Source: an uncultured Oscillibacter sp. | GTDB lineage: Bacteria > Bacillota > Clostridia > Oscillospirales > Oscillospiraceae | Reading direction: 5' to 3' | Assembly (NCBI GenBank): GCA_910583785.1 | Contig: CAJTZK010000005.1 | Location: forward strand, 1-64,000 | DNA length: 64,000 nucleotides | In this document: positions 8,048 through 19,085 of the stretch, in pieces | Numbering within the stretch: position 1 is the stretch's first letter | How the letters are laid out: every line of letters begins with the position of its first letter | Program-made: the position numbers and the translations under genes | The notes under the pieces: model-generated | What the model saw: only the letters and a program-made list of their open reading frames with translations | Told to the model about the DNA's origin: nothing | Database searches by the model: none

Positions 8048-8569
8048 ATGAGACGAATCATAAGCGCGCTTTTGCTCCTGGCCCTGCTGTTGACAGGCTG
8101 CGGCGGCGTCTCGAAAGAAGAATACGCCGCGATGGTTCAAGAGCGGGACGCCCTTCTGGCAGAAGCGGAGCTCCAGGAGCTGCAAGCGCAGGAGGCATCC
8201 CCCGACACGGTGACGGTCAAGGTAACGGGCGAATTTACGGCCACGGTGCGGTCCCTGATTCCCGACTATGTGACGGACGATAAAACGCCGTACATGGCGG
8301 TGGCCACCCTGTTCCAGAGCACGCCCTTTACGATTTGGACCGGAGAGCTTACGAAACATTTGGAGGAAGGGGAGACCTACGTCTTTGAGGTCGAAATGTC
8401 CCGTTACGATATCATCACCAGGCAGGAATACGAATCCGGTACGCTTCTCAATCCCGAGGTGGCGTTTTCCATGTATCCCTCCCTCTATATATCCAACTTC
8501 CGCCCGGCGGAGGAAAGCGACTGGGGACTGGATTCCGTCCACCTGGCGTACGAAGCGTGTGAAACCTGA
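8048..8569 (+). CDS. Putative lipoprotein between gyrB and gyrA
   Basis: 173 residues. A short signal peptide (MRRIISALLLLALLLTGC) ends in a lipobox with the lipidated cysteine at residue 18, so the protein should be anchored to the outer face of the membrane. A short coiled coil (about 23-50) is followed by a beta-rich domain with no recognised family. It starts 10 bp after gyrB and ends 26 bp before gyrA, so it is inside the gyrase operon although its role is probably unrelated. Confidence 0.8.
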   Translation: MRRIISALLLLALLLTGCGGVSKEEYAAMVQERDALLAEAELQELQAQEASPDTVTVKVTGEFTATVRSLIPDYVTDDKTPYMAVATLFQSTPFTIWTGELTKHLEEGETYVFEVEMSRYDIITRQEYESGTLLNPEVAFSMYPSLYISNFRPAEESDWGLDSVHLAYEACET

Positions 8570-8595
8570 TTTAAGGAAAGGCTGGGTAACAGCAG

Positions 8596-11109
<2,514 letters not shown>

Positions 11110-11115
11110 GCGCCT

Positions 11116-11553
11116 ATGAAGACGGTTACGATCTACACCGACGGGGCCTGCTCCGGGAACCCCGGCCCCGGGGGCTGGGGGGCCATTTTGATGTACGGGG
11201 AGCACAAAAAGGAGCTCTCCGGCGGCGAGGCCCAGACCACCAACAACCGCATGGAGCTCACCGCCGTCATCACCGCCCTGGAGGCCCTGCGGGAGCCCTG
11301 CGTGGTGGAGCTGTGGTCCGACAGCAAATACGTCATCGACGGGCTCAGCAAGGGCTGGGCCAAGGGCTGGCGGGCCAGGGGCTGGGTGAAAGGCGACAAA
11401 AAGCCCGCCCTGAACCCGGACCTCTGGGGCCGTCTCCTGGACCTGGCGGAAACCCACACCCTGCGCTACCACTGGGTGAAGGGCCACGCGGAAAACGAAT
11501 TCAACAACCGCTGCGACGAGCTGGCCGTGGCGGAGAGCCGGAAATTCAAGTGA
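11116..11553 (+). CDS. rnhA: Ribonuclease HI
   Basis: Cuts the RNA strand of RNA-DNA hybrids. The 145-residue protein has all catalytic positions in order: Asp in YTDGACSGNPGPGGWG, Glu in NNRMELTAV, Asp in LWSDSKYV and the last Asp in FNNRCDELAV; the basic handle KGWAKGWRARGWVKGDKK is the E. coli type. It starts 6 bp after gyrA and is probably the last gene of that operon; a terminator follows at 11685. Confidence 0.97.
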   Translation: MKTVTIYTDGACSGNPGPGGWGAILMYGEHKKELSGGEAQTTNNRMELTAVITALEALREPCVVELWSDSKYVIDGLSKGWAKGWRARGWVKGDKKPALNPDLWGRLLDLAETHTLRYHWVKGHAENEFNNRCDELAVAESRKFK

Positions 11554-11684
11554 GGCTCCAACATTCATAAACTGTTTACAGGAATCTCATAATTTTGCAA
11601 AAAGTTTTGGGTACAGTAAGAATCAGCAAAGGGTACTCCCAGCCCGATGCGTTTTCTCCCTCCTAAAATAAACACACACGGAAG

Positions 11685-11710
11685 ACGGACCGCCTGGCGG
11701 TCCGTTTTTC
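11685..11710 (+). terminator. Terminator after the gyrA-rnhA operon
   Basis: The ACGGACCGCC/GGCGGTCCGT stem followed by a T run is a clear intrinsic terminator. It separates rnhA from the unknown pair at 11833. Confidence 0.85.
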
Positions 11711-11749
11711 GTTGCCCCCTTATCATTTTTTCGTTGCCCCCTTATCATT
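11706..11749. repeat. 22-bp perfect tandem duplication
   Basis: Two adjacent identical copies of a 22-bp unit (11706-11727 and 11728-11749). The unit begins in the T run of the terminator, so the tail of that terminator has been duplicated. No function evident. Confidence 0.85.
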
Positions 11750-11771
11750 TCCGGGACCGGGCCGATATGGT

Positions 11772-11791
11772 ATTTGTAAAGGAATACAAAT
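11772..11791. promoter_or_regulatory. Inverted repeat upstream of the unknown pair
   Basis: ATTTGTA-6-TACAAAT is a 7-bp perfect inverted repeat about 40 bp before the start of the gene at 11833. It may be an operator or an RNA hairpin; there is no direct evidence for either. Confidence 0.4.
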
Positions 11792-11832
11792 CTGGAAGGT
11801 AAAGGAGTACAGAAAAAAGGAGACACATAAGC

Positions 11833-12501
11833 ATGAGGCTGCAAGGGTACGACCCGGTTTTTGCGAACCGGGCAAGGGGGAGCTCCCCGTCCCGGGGCCG
11901 GAGCGCTGGGACAAGTTTTATGGACCAGCTGAAAAGCGCCGCCGCCCCAGAGAAGGCGGCGGATTCCCTGGACCTGACGAAAACCGGTGAAGGACTGCGG
12001 GACCTCCTCCACAAGCTGACCCCCGGGTCCAGGGACGTGCTGGACCGGATGGAGGCGGGGAAGAAGGACATTTCCCAGGAGGAGTGGACCGGACTCTGCA
12101 AGGAGCTGGAGGCCCTGGGGGCCATCTCCAAGGACGACTTCCAGTACACCCAGGCCGGGTGGCGCGTGATTCCCCTGGGCTATTGGGGCGAGGACGGGGA
12201 GTTCGTCAGGTATGACACGGTCTCCATCATGAAGAACAAGCTGCCGGACGTGGGGCACAGCCGGGGAGGACAGTGGATCTGCCCGGACGAGTATGATTGG
12301 AAGGGAGACCCCCTGGCCTATCTGGACAACTGGATGAAGTCCCTCTACAGTTGGCGCAGCGACATGGCCCGGGCGCGGAAGGAGGACGGGTCTCCCAAAT
12401 ACAGCGACTTCTCTCCCATTACCGACCAGATCAATTCCTGCCAAAAGGTCACGGACCTGGTCCGGGCGCTGTGGAAGTGCGAAGAGGGGGCGGGCCTGTG
12501 A
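11833..12501 (+). CDS. Unknown protein, first of a tandem paralogous pair
   Basis: 222 residues, soluble, no signal peptide or membrane segment. I do not recognise the family. It shares with the next gene a pattern LxxLTxGxxxxLxR, an IS...W...EL.A.GAIS block (about 92-112), PLG, a PLxYLDxW block (about 158-166) and DGxPKYxDxSPIxDQ...C..V..L near the end. The start ATG 11833 is chosen because AAAAAAGGAG lies upstream; the first ~28 residues are not shared with the paralogue, so ATG 11920 (MDQLKS) is an alternative. The stop overlaps the next start (GTGA). Confidence 0.75.
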   Translation: MRLQGYDPVFANRARGSSPSRGRSAGTSFMDQLKSAAAPEKAADSLDLTKTGEGLRDLLHKLTPGSRDVLDRMEAGKKDISQEEWTGLCKELEALGAISKDDFQYTQAGWRVIPLGYWGEDGEFVRYDTVSIMKNKLPDVGHSRGGQWICPDEYDWKGDPLAYLDNWMKSLYSWRSDMARARKEDGSPKYSDFSPITDQINSCQKVTDLVRALWKCEEGAGL

Positions 12502-13079
12502 ACAGCGGAGTCAATTACATTGTCAACAACACCGGCGTCCCCTCCTCGGAATGGGGAAAGTACAAACCAGCGGGGGTGAACCCTGACGGGCCCTCAGTGG
12601 ACTTCTCGGACCTCCTCTCCGGCAAAAACCAGGAAATCGTCTCCAAGCTCACCGACGGGGCGAAGAAGACTTTACAGCGGCTGAAGGCCAATCCCAATTT
12701 CATTTCCAAGCGGGACTGGATGGACCTGACTCACGAGCTGAACGCCATGGGGGCCATCAGCGACTTGGATTACCAGGGGACCGACATGATGTTTCACTTG
12801 GTACCTCTGGGAAGTGTGGACAATCCCTATCCCACCTCGGCGGACATGCGGGACACCCTGAACCAGATCAACCGCTGGCCGGGGAATCCCTTAGACTACT
12901 TGGACCAGTGGGCCTTTTCCCTGAAAAAATGGGGGGCGGAGCTGTCCTGGGAGCGGAATCCCGATGGTACGCCCAAATACAAGGACCTCTCCCCGATTTA
13001 CGATCAGGCCTCCGCCTGCGGCCGGGTGTCCAACCTGATCAAGGGCCTGCTGGCGGCGGATATCTTTGCCTCCCGGTGA
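12498..13079 (+). CDS. Unknown protein, second of a tandem paralogous pair
   Basis: 193 residues, soluble, start GTG 12498 overlapping the upstream stop codon by 3 bp. It aligns along most of its length with the preceding product (GAISDLDYQ versus GAISKDDFQ; PLDYLDQW versus PLAYLDNW; DGTPKYKDLSPIYDQ versus DGSPKYSDFSPITDQ). The coupling suggests the two are made in similar amounts and may form a heteromer. No known domain, signal or catalytic motif. A terminator at 13106-13136 ends the pair. Confidence 0.8.
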   Translation: MNSGVNYIVNNTGVPSSEWGKYKPAGVNPDGPSVDFSDLLSGKNQEIVSKLTDGAKKTLQRLKANPNFISKRDWMDLTHELNAMGAISDLDYQGTDMMFHLVPLGSVDNPYPTSADMRDTLNQINRWPGNPLDYLDQWAFSLKKWGAELSWERNPDGTPKYKDLSPIYDQASACGRVSNLIKGLLAADIFASR

Positions 13080-13105
13080 GGGGGGCGGCTTTGCTTTCAT
13101 AAACG

Positions 13106-13136
13106 GCGGGACGGCCTTGCGCCGTCCCGCTTTTTT
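13106..13136 (+). terminator. Terminator after the tandem pair
   Basis: GCGGGACGGC-loop-GCCGTCCCGC followed by six T. Strong intrinsic terminator separating the pair from nadE. Confidence 0.9.
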
Positions 13137-13144
13137 GTCCCCCC

Positions 13145-13173
13145 TTGCTAAACCCGGACAAACAGTATAAAAT
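13145..13173 (+). promoter_or_regulatory. nadE promoter
   Basis: TTGCTA (13145-13150), 17-bp spacer, TAAAAT (13168-13173), 38 bp before the nadE start and just after a terminator. A plausible sigma-A promoter. Confidence 0.55.
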
Positions 13174-13210
13174 AGACCCGTCAACAATTCCATGCGGGAG
13201 GTTTGAAAGT

Positions 13211-15124
13211 ATGAAGGATGGATTTATCAGCGTGGCCTGCGGCGCGCCCAAGCTGCGCCTGGCGGACTGCGCCTACAACGCCGAGCAGACCTTTCAGATG
13301 ATGCGCTCCGCCGAGAAGGCGGGGGTCAAGGTCCTGGTCCTGCCGGAGCTGGGGCTGACGGGCTACACCTGCGGCGATCTCTTCTATCAGGAGGCCCTCC
13401 TGCGGGAGGCGGAGGAGGGATTGAAAACCGTGCTGGAGGCCACGCGGAACCTGGAAGTGGTGGCGGCGGTGGGAATGCCCCTGCGAGTCCATAACGAATT
13501 GTATAATTGCGCCGTTATAATACAAAAAGGGAGGATTCTGGGCGTGGTTCCCAAGACCCATCTGCCCAATTACGGCGAGTTTTACGAAAAGCGCTGGTTC
13601 GCCCCGGCCCCGGCAGAGGCGGAGAGCCTGCCCCTGCTGGGCCAGGAGTTCGTCCCCTTCGGGGCGGGCCAGGTCTTCCGGTGCGAAAACGTGCCGGGCC
13701 TGGTGCTGGGCTTTGAGATCTGCGAGGACCTCTGGTCCCCGGACTCCCCCTCCGTCCGGATGGCCAAGGACGGGGCCGCCATCATCGGCAATCTCTCCGC
13801 CAGCAACGACGTGGTGGGCAAGGACGCCTACCGCCGCCAGCTGGTGACCATGCAGAGCGCCAAGCTCCTCTGCGGCTATGTCTACGCCAGCGCCGGGGCG
13901 GGGGAGTCCACCTCGGATCTGGTCTTCGGGGCCCACCAGATGATCGCGGAAAACGGGGCCCTGCTTGCGGAGCGCCGCTTTGAAGGGGGGCTGCTGGTGT
14001 CGGAAATCGACGTTCAGCGCCTGGCCTGCGAGCGCCGGCGGACCCAGTCCCTGGGGGAGGGCTCCGGAAACGAGGGGTGCGGGGAGACCTTCACCCTGAC
14101 GGAGGGCAAAACCAAGCTCACCCGCCACGTCTCCCCCATGCCCTTCGTCCCCGAGGGGAAAGAAGACCGGGACGAGCGGTGCCGGGAAATCCTCCTCCTG
14201 GCCTCCCTGGGCCTCAGGCGGCGCTTGGAGCACACCGGGGCGAAGTGCGCCGTGGTGGGCCTCTCCGGCGGGCTGGATTCCACTCTGGCGGTGCTGATTA
14301 CCGGCCTTGCCATGAAGATGATGGACCGGCCCCTGTCGGACATCATCGCCGTTACCATGCCCTGCTTCGGCACCACGGACCGGACGCGGAACAACGCCGT
14401 CCTCCTGGCGGAGCAGATGGGGGCCGCCCTGCGGACCGTGGACATCTCCCAGAGCGTCCGCAGCCACTTCCGGGACATCGGCCACGACCCGGAGGACCAT
14501 TCCGTCACCTATGAAAACGCCCAGGCCCGGGAGCGGACCCAGGTGCTCATGGACATCGCCAACGAGCACGGCGGCCTGGTCATCGGCACCGGGGACCTCA
14601 GCGAGCTGGCCCTGGGCTGGTGTACCTACAACGGGGACCACATGAGCATGTACGGGGTCAACGCCTCCATCCCCAAGACCCTGGTGCGGCATTTGGTGGG
14701 CTACCTCTCCCGGGATGGGGAGGAGCCGGAGCTCCACGACGTGCTGGAGGACATCCTGGATACCCCCGTCTCCCCGGAGCTTCTGCCCGCCGTAAAGGGG
14801 GAAATCTCCCAGCGGACGGAGGACCTGGTGGGGCCCTATGAGCTTCACGACTTTTTCCTGTATTATATCATCCGCTGGGGCTTTGCCCCGGGGAAGGTCT
14901 TCCGCCTGGCCCAGCACTCCCTGGGGCGGAAGTACAGCCGGGAGGTCATCCTGAAATGGCTGAAGGCCTTCTACCGCCGCTTCTTCACCCAGCAGTTCAA
15001 GCGGAACTGCCTCCCCGACGGGCCGAAGGTCGGCACCGTGTCCCTGTCCCCCCGTGGCGACTGGCGGATGCCCAGCGACGCGCATGCCGCCGTGTGGCTG
15101 GCGGAAGTGGAGGCGCTGAAATGA
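13211..15124 (+). CDS. nadE: Glutamine-dependent NAD+ synthetase
   Basis: Last step of NAD synthesis: amidates nicotinate adenine dinucleotide with ammonia released from glutamine. The 637-residue protein fuses an N-terminal nitrilase-type glutaminase (Glu in LPELGLTGYTCGD, Lys in VPKTHLPNY, nucleophile Cys in FEICEDLW at about 175) to a C-terminal synthetase with the P-loop SGGLDSTLA (about 355). Start ATG 13211 follows GGGAGG. As with recF, the last ~20 codons are duplicated downstream (15269-15330) beyond a short insert; this copy ends VEALK. Confidence 0.97.
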   Translation: MKDGFISVACGAPKLRLADCAYNAEQTFQMMRSAEKAGVKVLVLPELGLTGYTCGDLFYQEALLREAEEGLKTVLEATRNLEVVAAVGMPLRVHNELYNCAVIIQKGRILGVVPKTHLPNYGEFYEKRWFAPAPAEAESLPLLGQEFVPFGAGQVFRCENVPGLVLGFEICEDLWSPDSPSVRMAKDGAAIIGNLSASNDVVGKDAYRRQLVTMQSAKLLCGYVYASAGAGESTSDLVFGAHQMIAENGALLAERRFEGGLLVSEIDVQRLACERRRTQSLGEGSGNEGCGETFTLTEGKTKLTRHVSPMPFVPEGKEDRDERCREILLLASLGLRRRLEHTGAKCAVVGLSGGLDSTLAVLITGLAMKMMDRPLSDIIAVTMPCFGTTDRTRNNAVLLAEQMGAALRTVDISQSVRSHFRDIGHDPEDHSVTYENAQARERTQVLMDIANEHGGLVIGTGDLSELALGWCTYNGDHMSMYGVNASIPKTLVRHLVGYLSRDGEEPELHDVLEDILDTPVSPELLPAVKGEISQRTEDLVGPYELHDFFLYYIIRWGFAPGKVFRLAQHSLGRKYSREVILKWLKAFYRRFFTQQFKRNCLPDGPKVGTVSLSPRGDWRMPSDAHAAVWLAEVEALK

Positions 15125-15268
15125 GAGAAAATGAGAAGCCAGTCGCCCATAAGGGGCCCCCGCTCGAACCCAGCGAAGCGGTTCGAGTGGGGAGAGGAGG
15201 AAGGAATGGAGCGTGCGGAGTCCTCGCCGGAAGGCGGGGACGGAGCAGAGCGGAATTTCTTCCGACGA
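15125..15268 (+). mobile_element. Insert carrying repeat R1 copy 2 between two nadE 3' ends
   Basis: A 28-bp lead (15125-15152) is followed by R1 copy 2 (15153-15268), which ends in TTCTTCCGACGA right where the duplicated nadE end begins. Both hairpins are present: CTCGAACC/GGTTCGAG around an AGCGAAGC loop, and TCCTCGCC/GGCGGGGA. The flanking nadE copies share a 37-bp identical block (15063-15099 and 15269-15305). No ORF of substance. Confidence 0.7.
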
Positions 15269-15330
15269 GGCGGATGCCCAGCGACGCGCATGCCGCCGTG
15301 TGGCTTGCCGAGGTGGAGGCCCTGTCATGA
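15269..15330 (+). pseudogene. Displaced duplicate of the nadE 3' end
   Basis: Encodes RMPSDAHAAVWLAEVEALS and a stop, the C-terminus of NadE with a final Ser where the functional copy has Lys. The first 37 bp are identical to 15063-15099; the remainder differs mostly at silent sites. Its TGA overlaps the start of the next gene (ATGA at 15327), so it looks like the original end of nadE. Confidence 0.78.
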
Positions 15331-16577
15331 AAAGACGGTTGTTCGCCGCCCTGCTCTTCATGCTCCTCCTCACCGGCTGCGGCGGAAAGACGGTGCCCCC
15401 GCCCCCGGAGGAGCCGGACATCCCCCCGGCGGAGGCCCCGGAAGCCCCGCCGGAGGAGCCCCAGGAGCCGGAACCCCCGGAGGACCCTGAGGAGGCCGCC
15501 CTGCTGGCCCTTTTGGAGGACATGACCCTGGAGGAGAAAACGGGCCAGCTCTTTTTCGTCCGCTGTCCGGCGGAAAACGCCCTGGAGGACGTGACCACCT
15601 ATCACCTGGGGGGCTACCTCCTCTTCGGCCGGGACACCCAGGACAAGACCGCCAATGATTTGATCCAGACCATCGCCTCCTGGCAGACCCAGGCGGCGGA
15701 GTACGACACGGGGATCCCCCTGCTCATCGGCGTGGACGAGGAGGGGGGCACCGTGGTCCGGGTCAGCTCCAACCCCAAGCTGCGGAGCAGAAAATTCTCC
15801 AGCCCCGGCAAGCTCTGGAAGGAGGGTTTGGACGCCCTGCTCCGAGAGACCCGGGAGAAGTCCATCCTTCTGAAGAGCTTGGGTTTCAATGTGAACTTGG
15901 CTCCGGTGGCGGACGTGTCCACCAACTCCGGCGACTTCATCTATGATCGGACCACCGGCATGGACGCGGAGGAGACTGCGGATTATACCGCCCGGGTGAC
16001 GGAGGCCCAGTCCTTCTATGGCCTGGGCAGCGTCTTGAAGCACTTCCCCGGCTATGGGAACAACAAAGATACTCACACCGGCGTAGCCGTAGATGAACGG
16101 TCTATGGAGACGTTTCTGGAGCAGGATTTTCTCCCTTTTCAGGCGGGTATCGCTGTGGAGGAGACGGTCTGGCCCTCCGGTGAGCTCCGCCGCCTCCGGC
16201 CCGCCGTGCTGGTGAGCCACAACATCGTAAACTGCATGGACCCGAATCTCCCCGCGTCGCTGTCCCCGGAGGTCCACCGGATTCTCCGGGAGGACCTGGG
16301 CTTTGACGGCGTGGTCATGACGGACGATTTGGCCATGGACGCGGTAAAGGCCTACGCGGCGGAGGGGAACGTGGCGGTGATGTCCATCCAGGCCGGGAAC
16401 GACCTGGTGGTCACCACGGATTACCGGACCCAGATTCCCCGGGTCATCCAGGCCGTGAGGGACGGCGCGCTGGAGGAGGAGGCTGTGGACGCGGCCTGTC
16501 TCCGGGTGCTCCGGTGGAAGCTGGAGCTGGGCCTTTTGGAGCGGACGGAGGAGGGGACCCTGGGACCCGCCCTCTGA
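15327..16577 (+). CDS. Glycoside hydrolase family 3 lipoprotein (beta-N-acetylhexosaminidase-like)
   Basis: 416 residues. A signal peptide with lipobox LLLTGC (Cys 18) and a Pro/Glu-rich linker (about 22-52) precede a GH3 TIM barrel: LLIGVDEEGGTVVRV, LAPVADVSTNSGDF, the KHFPGYGNNKDTHTG loop characteristic of NagZ-type enzymes, and the nucleophile Asp in GFDGVVMTDDLAM. Such enzymes remove GlcNAc from cell-wall fragments. Being lipid-anchored outside the membrane suggests action on released peptidoglycan; substrate is inferred. Start ATG 15327 overlaps the stop of the duplicated nadE end. Confidence 0.88.
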   Translation: MKRRLFAALLFMLLLTGCGGKTVPPPPEEPDIPPAEAPEAPPEEPQEPEPPEDPEEAALLALLEDMTLEEKTGQLFFVRCPAENALEDVTTYHLGGYLLFGRDTQDKTANDLIQTIASWQTQAAEYDTGIPLLIGVDEEGGTVVRVSSNPKLRSRKFSSPGKLWKEGLDALLRETREKSILLKSLGFNVNLAPVADVSTNSGDFIYDRTTGMDAEETADYTARVTEAQSFYGLGSVLKHFPGYGNNKDTHTGVAVDERSMETFLEQDFLPFQAGIAVEETVWPSGELRRLRPAVLVSHNIVNCMDPNLPASLSPEVHRILREDLGFDGVVMTDDLAMDAVKAYAAEGNVAVMSIQAGNDLVVTTDYRTQIPRVIQAVRDGALEEEAVDAACLRVLRWKLELGLLERTEEGTLGPAL

Positions 16578-16596
16578 CGGGGAGAGGAGCGTGTTT

Positions 16597-17562
16597 ATGA
16601 AAGAGAGGAGCGCAGTTTTAAAGCACGGATTGCTTTTGTTCCTGCTGGCGGCGGCCCTGCTGACGGTCCCGGTGCTGGCGGACATGGGCCCCAAGCCCCA
16701 GCTCACCGTCCGGGTGGAGAACGACCCGGAGGAGCTCTATCACCTGGACCTCCTGGAGGAGGGGGAGCCCTATCCATACCCGGATCAGGTGCCCGGGGGA
16801 TTGAAGGGCAATTACGGGGAGGAGCTGGAGACCCTGGACCAGGACCTTCTGGCGGCGTTCACCGCCGCCGTGCCGGAGGGCTGGCACGCCTGCGTGGCCC
16901 AGGGCGATCTGGTGTGGGGCAGGATTGACAGCCAGGACGGCTGCTTTACATTCAGTTACATGCTGCCAAGCACCTTCCGGATTCTGCTGGTGACAAAATC
17001 CGGGGAGACCTTCCTCTCGGAGCCCATGGAGCGCCAAGCCCTCCAGTGCTCCCTCACCGTGGATTGGGCAACGAAAACCGTGAAAAGCCCGCCCCTTTGG
17101 AAGGGGTACATTGTCCAATTTCTGGCGACGTTCCTGCCTACCCTGGCCATCGAGGGGCTGCTGCTTTTGCTGTTCCGGCTGTGGTCCAAGAGAAATGCCC
17201 TGGTATTCCTGGGGGTGAATCTGCTGACCCAGGGGGGCCTGACCCTGTGGATGAGCGTGGGGGTCGTCCACGGGGGCGCAAACGGAATCTCTATGCTCTC
17301 CTCCGACTACTTCTCTCTTTTTACCAGGATACAGAGTTGGTTGGATTCCCTTTGCTACGAGGCCGAGGGAATCTCCCCCCGGCTGCTCCCGGCGGAGCTC
17401 CTGATCCTCCTGGCAGAAGCGGCGCTGTACATGTGGCTGTTCCGGGACTGCTCCAAAAGAAAGGCGGTTCTCTACGCCCTGGCGGCTAACCTCGCATCCT
17501 TCCTGCTGGGGCTGTATCTGGCGGAGCCGGTCTGGAAGTTTGTCGTGGACACGATGTTATAA
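16597..17562 (+). CDS. Membrane protein with N-terminal DMGPKP motif
   Basis: 321 residues: a signal peptide (about 1-28), an extracytoplasmic beta-rich domain opening with DMGPKPQLTVRVEND, then about four membrane segments in the C-terminal half (roughly 166-190, 200-222, 264-285 and 290-312). Clostridial membrane proteins with a DMGPKP-type start after the signal are common and uncharacterised; this recollection is from general knowledge. ATG 16597 is preferred over GTG 16591 because GGAGAGGA is 8 bp away. Probably co-transcribed with the GH3 gene. Confidence 0.75.
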   Translation: MKERSAVLKHGLLLFLLAAALLTVPVLADMGPKPQLTVRVENDPEELYHLDLLEEGEPYPYPDQVPGGLKGNYGEELETLDQDLLAAFTAAVPEGWHACVAQGDLVWGRIDSQDGCFTFSYMLPSTFRILLVTKSGETFLSEPMERQALQCSLTVDWATKTVKSPPLWKGYIVQFLATFLPTLAIEGLLLLLFRLWSKRNALVFLGVNLLTQGGLTLWMSVGVVHGGANGISMLSSDYFSLFTRIQSWLDSLCYEAEGISPRLLPAELLILLAEAALYMWLFRDCSKRKAVLYALAANLASFLLGLYLAEPVWKFVVDTML

Positions 17563-17574
17563 AGAAAGGCGAAT

Positions 17575-18741
17575 GTGAACATGGAAACCCAAAAGCTCTA
17601 CTATCAGGACCCCACTCTCCGGGAGTTCCCCGCCACGGTCCTCTCCTGCGAGTCCGCCGGGGAGGCCTGGAAGGTGGTCCTGGACCAGACGGCCTTCTAC
17701 CCCGAGGGGGGCGGACAGCCCGCCGACCACGGCGTTTTGAAAACCGCCGGAGGGGAAATCGCCGTCACCGATGTCCATGAAAAAAACGGCGCGGTGGTCC
17801 ACACGTGCGCCGCTCCGGCGGAACCCGGCACGGTGGTCACCGGGGTTTTGGACTGGGCCCGCCGCTTTGACCACATGCAGCAGCACTCCGGGGAGCACAT
17901 CCTCAGCGGCATCCTCTGCCGTCTGTATGACTGTGACAACGTGGGCTTCCACCTGGGGGCGGAAACTGTCACCATTGATTACAACGCGGACATCACCTGG
18001 GAACAGGCCCTGGAGGCGGAGCGGCTGGCGAACGAGGCCGTCTGGGCGGACCGGGAAACTGAAATCTTCTACCCCTCCCCTCAGGAGCTGGCGGCTCTGG
18101 ACTACCGGAGCAAGAAGGAGCTCGCCGGCCAGGTCCGCATTGTGGAGTTCCCGGAGGCGGACCGCTGCGCCTGCTGCGGCACCCACGTGGAACGGGCCGG
18201 ACAGGCGGGCCTGATTAAGGTCCTCTCCTGCCAGAAGTTCCGGGAGGGAGTCCGCATGGAAATCCTCTGCGGGGCCCGGGCCCTGCGGTACCTCTCCAGC
18301 GTCTACGGCCAGGCCCGGGCCGTGGGCCAGCGGCTCAGCGTAAAGCCCCTGGAGATTCAGGGGGCGGTGGAGCGGCTGGAAGAAGAGCTCTCCGCCGCCA
18401 AGGCCCGCATGGCGGACCTGGAACAGACGGCCTTTGCCGCCCTGGCCGCCGGGCAGGCGGGGCGGGGGGACGTGCTCCTCTTCCAATCCCCCATGCGCCC
18501 GGACAGCCTCCGCCGTCTGGCGGACGCGGTGGGGAAATCCTGCGGCGGTCTGGCTGCGGTGTTCTCCGGGGAGGGGGACCAGTGGAGCTATGCCCTGGTC
18601 CGGGGGGACGGGGCGGACATCGCCCCCCTGGTGAAGGAGCTGAACGAAACTCTCCATGGCCGGGGCGGAGGCCGGAACGGCTTTGCCCAGGGCAGCGTCC
18701 AGGCGGGACGGGGGGAGATTGAAGCGTTTTTCAGGAGGTGA
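17575..18741 (+). CDS. AlaX-type alanyl-tRNA editing protein with DHHA1 domain
   Basis: 388 residues resembling the editing half of alanyl-tRNA synthetase, which deacylates Ser- or Gly-tRNA(Ala) in trans. FYPEGGGQPADHG, the zinc site HMQQHSGEH (about residue 102) and CCGTHV (about 200) are the tRNA_SAD motifs; the C-terminal ~120 residues, with a predicted coiled coil, match a DHHA1-like domain. No aminoacylation domain is present. GTG 17575 and ATG 17581 are both possible starts. Lies 12 bp after the membrane protein gene. Confidence 0.9.
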   Translation: MNMETQKLYYQDPTLREFPATVLSCESAGEAWKVVLDQTAFYPEGGGQPADHGVLKTAGGEIAVTDVHEKNGAVVHTCAAPAEPGTVVTGVLDWARRFDHMQQHSGEHILSGILCRLYDCDNVGFHLGAETVTIDYNADITWEQALEAERLANEAVWADRETEIFYPSPQELAALDYRSKKELAGQVRIVEFPEADRCACCGTHVERAGQAGLIKVLSCQKFREGVRMEILCGARALRYLSSVYGQARAVGQRLSVKPLEIQGAVERLEEELSAAKARMADLEQTAFAALAAGQAGRGDVLLFQSPMRPDSLRRLADAVGKSCGGLAAVFSGEGDQWSYALVRGDGADIAPLVKELNETLHGRGGGRNGFAQGSVQAGRGEIEAFFRR

Positions 18742-18745
18742 CGGG

Positions 18746-19054
18746 ATGCGCTATCTGCTGGCCGAGTGGACCCACCAGGAGGAGGACGAGCCCTATCTCA
18801 TTTATTCCGAAATGGACGAAGAGCGCCGGGAGACCCGCCGGGTGGAGTTCTACCGGAACGGGATCACCTTCTCCTACGGCGGGGAGCGGGGAAACGAGGG
18901 CGCCCTGCGCCAGGAGCCCTTTCCGGAGGACCTGCGGGACCTCCAGCCCCCGGAGGGGGAGCTCTCCGCCCGGGAGATTTCCCCGGGGCTGTTCTATGAG
19001 ATTTGGAACCAGTCCCAGGAGCGCCCCGACGGGTTTATGGGGATGTTTTTTTGA
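18746..19054 (+). CDS. Small DUF6881-like protein
   Basis: 102 residues, soluble, acidic, starting MRYLLAEWTHQEEDEPYLIY with SEMDEERRETRRVEFYRNG following. This resembles the DUF6881 family of small proteins of unknown function, recalled rather than searched. Start ATG 18746 follows CAGGAGGTGACGGG. It lies 4 bp after the AlaX gene and ends the operon at a strong terminator. Confidence 0.75.
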   Translation: MRYLLAEWTHQEEDEPYLIYSEMDEERRETRRVEFYRNGITFSYGGERGNEGALRQEPFPEDLRDLQPPEGELSAREISPGLFYEIWNQSQERPDGFMGMFF

Positions 19055-19085
19055 GCATGTTTGATAGTGGGAAGAATAAAGAAGA

